Source of the DNA: [Clostridium] aerotolerans DSM 5434
GTDB lineage: Bacteria; Bacillota; Clostridia; Lachnospirales; Lachnospiraceae
NCBI RefSeq assembly: GCF_000687555.1
Contig: NZ_JHWJ01000009.1
Span: 62,001 to 126,000 of the forward strand
Length of the DNA: 64,000 nt
Direction of reading: 5' to 3'
How positions within the stretch are numbered: position 1 is the first letter of the stretch; each line of letters begins with the position of its first letter. This document shows, one piece after another, positions 62,465 through 64,000 of the stretch. A program made the position numbers and the translations under genes. The notes under the pieces were generated by a model. That model did not search any database. It was not told where the DNA came from and saw only the letters and a list, made by a program, of their open reading frames with translations.

Positions 62465-63817
62465 TTAAAGTGATATCTTCTTTCCTCTTAAAATCAATGC
62501 ACCAATCGCCATTACAACTAAGTATACAATTAAAAATGCCACAACAGCCATTCCATGAGCAAACCATGCCGCTATGATCATAAAGATACTGCCTAAAAGT
62601 GAAAGGCTTGGCATGAGAAACCGATTGAAAAATGTAAGCTCTTTTTCCTTTTTCATAAACATGATAAAGATAGGAATATAAAGTGCGTAAATTGTTACAA
62701 TGGGAAGCTCTGAGGAATCAAAGGTAAAAAATCCGAACCAGCTAGAGGTTAAGTTTGCTCCATAAAAATAAAGGAGCCATAAAGCGCATAAAAATAACCC
62801 CAGAATTGCAGAGTTAACAGGCATATTGGTGGTAGGATCCACCTGGCTGAAAACCTTTGGATTTGGTCCGAGACCTCTGGCTGCGATGGAATAGATTCCT
62901 CTGGTACAGCCAAGCATCAGGCCATTTAAGGTCCCAAGGCATGAGATAATAACAAATACAAATAAAAGAGAACCGCCAGCAGAAGAGAAGATGGTCTGGA
63001 ATGCAAGCTTGGCACCTGTTTCTCCGCCTGCCATCATGACTTCATTCTTAATGGTTCCTGCCAGTCCGATGTAGTAAAGGATATAAACGGACATGGTAAT
63101 AAAAGTTCCGGCAATGAGCGCCAGAGGAAGGTTCTTTTTTGCATCCTTTAGCTCTGCATTGATGCAGGTAGCAATGATCCAGCCCTCATAAGCAAAGCTG
63201 GCTGCAACAATGGCAGTAAATAAGCCGCCTTTTGTACTTTGAGACACATAATGAGTGAAATTGTAAGCAGTCATACCGCTTTTCACTCCCATAAAGGTTC
63301 CCACCACTGCCATTAAAAAAAGCGGAATCAGTTTAATGACCGTCGTGCTTACCTGAAATTTACCTGCAAGGACAGGAGATAAGGCATTGAGTGTAAAGCT
63401 GGCAACCAGGTAGAGACATGCGATTGTCATACATTCGCCGCCGGTTATGGAAAAACCCAGAATTACGCAGGTATAACGGGCGGATACCCAGGCTAACACA
63501 GAGGTAATGGTAGGATAATAGATGATTGCCATAAACCAGCCTACATAAAAAGCATATTTTTTCCCCATGGCAGCTTCCGCATAATCTACCACTCCATTGA
63601 CGTACTGGTATCTGGTAGCCATTACAGAGAAGGTGTAAGCACAGGAAATCATGATAATGCCGCCGATTACCCAGGCCAGGATTCCCTGTTTTAGATTGCC
63701 TCCCGTTGCCGTAAGGATCTTTTCTGCCTTAAAAAAAACACCGCTTCCGATCACGATGCCCACAACCATGGCAATGGCTGTAATAAGACCATATTTTTTT
63801 TCTAACTTTGGTTCCAT
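62465..63817 (-). CDS. APC-family amino acid permease
   Basis: About 450 residues with 12 hydrophobic segments. Start region GLITAIAMVVGIVIGSGVFFKAEKIL is the APC helix-1 signature with the unwound GSG, followed by a usual ILAWVIGGIIMISCAYTF helix 2. Likely Na+- or H+-linked amino acid uptake or exchange; substrate not readable. A TTG at 63841 also has a good binding site (AAAGGAATTC) and would add eight residues; the ATG at 63817 is given as the conventional start. The 159 bases upstream hold no gene and no promoter that I can define with confidence. Confidence 0.85.
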   Translation of the reverse strand: MEPKLEKKYGLITAIAMVVGIVIGSGVFFKAEKILTATGGNLKQGILAWVIGGIIMISCAYTFSVMATRYQYVNGVVDYAEAAMGKKYAFYVGWFMAIIYYPTITSVLAWVSARYTCVILGFSITGGECMTIACLYLVASFTLNALSPVLAGKFQVSTTVIKLIPLFLMAVVGTFMGVKSGMTAYNFTHYVSQSTKGGLFTAIVAASFAYEGWIIATCINAELKDAKKNLPLALIAGTFITMSVYILYYIGLAGTIKNEVMMAGGETGAKLAFQTIFSSAGGSLLFVFVIISCLGTLNGLMLGCTRGIYSIAARGLGPNPKVFSQVDPTTNMPVNSAILGLFLCALWLLYFYGANLTSSWFGFFTFDSSELPIVTIYALYIPIFIMFMKKEKELTFFNRFLMPSLSLLGSIFMIIAAWFAHGMAVVAFLIVYLVVMAIGALILRGKKISL

Positions 63818-64000
63818 TGTTCGACCATTCCTATTCTTCAATAGAATTCCTTTGTCTTTATTTTTTCACCATACATAAATAAATTACCCCAAAAACTAAT
63901 TTTATATCGTTTGGGCCCCCATTTTTGTTGACGAAACTCTTATTATTTTAACACAAAATCAGATATAATTCATCAAGATTTTTGCTTTTTAGGGTATAAA

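Overview
The window looks like part of a Firmicutes chromosome, most likely a fermentative anaerobe of the Lachnospiraceae (Clostridium cluster XIVa, Lacrimispora-like). This is an inference from gene content and style: strong GGAGG-type ribosome binding sites before almost every gene, moderate GC with A/T-rich intergenic DNA, many short stem-plus-T-run terminators, an energy-converting Ech hydrogenase, mannose-family PTS genes, 6-phospho-glucosidases and clostridial-type ferredoxins. No rRNA, tRNA, CRISPR array or complete insertion sequence was seen. The only mobile-element-like object is a roughly 98 bp inverted-repeat element sitting inside a terminator at 3593-3748.

Layout. 1-3.7 kb: end of a PLP aminotransferase, an MFS transporter, and a secreted GH43 enzyme with an AbfB (CBM42) module. 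3.8-4.4 kb (minus): DsbA/FrnE-like oxidoreductase with a consensus promoter. 4.5-12.1 kb (minus): a seven-gene, tightly coupled operon. It encodes an OmpR-type response regulator and histidine kinase, then a DltA-like adenylation enzyme, a LysA/BtrK-type PLP decarboxylase, a carrier protein, an MBOAT acyltransferase and a DltD/SGNH-like protein. It resembles the D-alanylation (dlt) system but has a decarboxylase inserted, and is the best candidate here for an undescribed system. 12.4-13.2 kb: ferritin-like protein and a tiny basic protein. 13.5-19.4 kb: an operon with a glutathionyl-hydroquinone-reductase-like protein, an SsuABC/TauABC-type ABC importer, a GldA-like dehydrogenase and a HisC-like aminotransferase. 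19.5-21.2 kb: PL1 pectate lyase without a visible signal peptide.

21.8-32.5 kb: a twelve-gene operon, echABCDEF-hypABFCDE, giving a complete ferredoxin-linked, ion-pumping group 4 [NiFe] hydrogenase plus its maturation proteins. 32.6-39.0 kb: cell-wall amidase, RpiR regulator, GH4 and GH1 phospho-glycosidases around a divergent AroE-like dehydrogenase and an opposing aromatic-acid-exporter-like protein. 39.0-40.9 kb (minus): membrane PAS-PAS-GGDEF diguanylate cyclase. 41.2-44.5 kb: NimA-like flavoprotein, glycerol dehydrogenase, ferredoxin and a DUF438/hemerythrin/PAS protein.

44.7-52.7 kb: mannose-family PTS (IIA, IIB, IIC, IID) followed by a membrane-anchored sugar-binding protein, NarL-type histidine kinase and regulator, a second anchored solute-binding protein and a Cof-type HAD phosphatase. 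This looks like a transporter with its own extracellular sugar-sensing array. 52.8-54.4 kb: divergent flavoprotein and HxlR regulator, then an N-terminally extended shikimate kinase. 54.6-57.1 kb: metal-handling cluster of an HMA-TauE/SafE-cupredoxin fusion, a 28-residue membrane microprotein with an HWHC motif, and a DUF2318 lipoprotein. 57.2-58.6 kb: MerR regulator and a small membrane protein. 58.8-62.0 kb: ubiD-DUF554-ubiX-lpdD, a phenolic-acid decarboxylase operon. 62.2-63.8 kb: small Cys-rich protein and an APC amino acid permease.

All functions are assigned from recognisable motifs and family knowledge read by eye; no similarity search was run. Where the longest reading frame began at a site without a ribosome binding site, an internal start with a good one was chosen, and this is stated in the entry.
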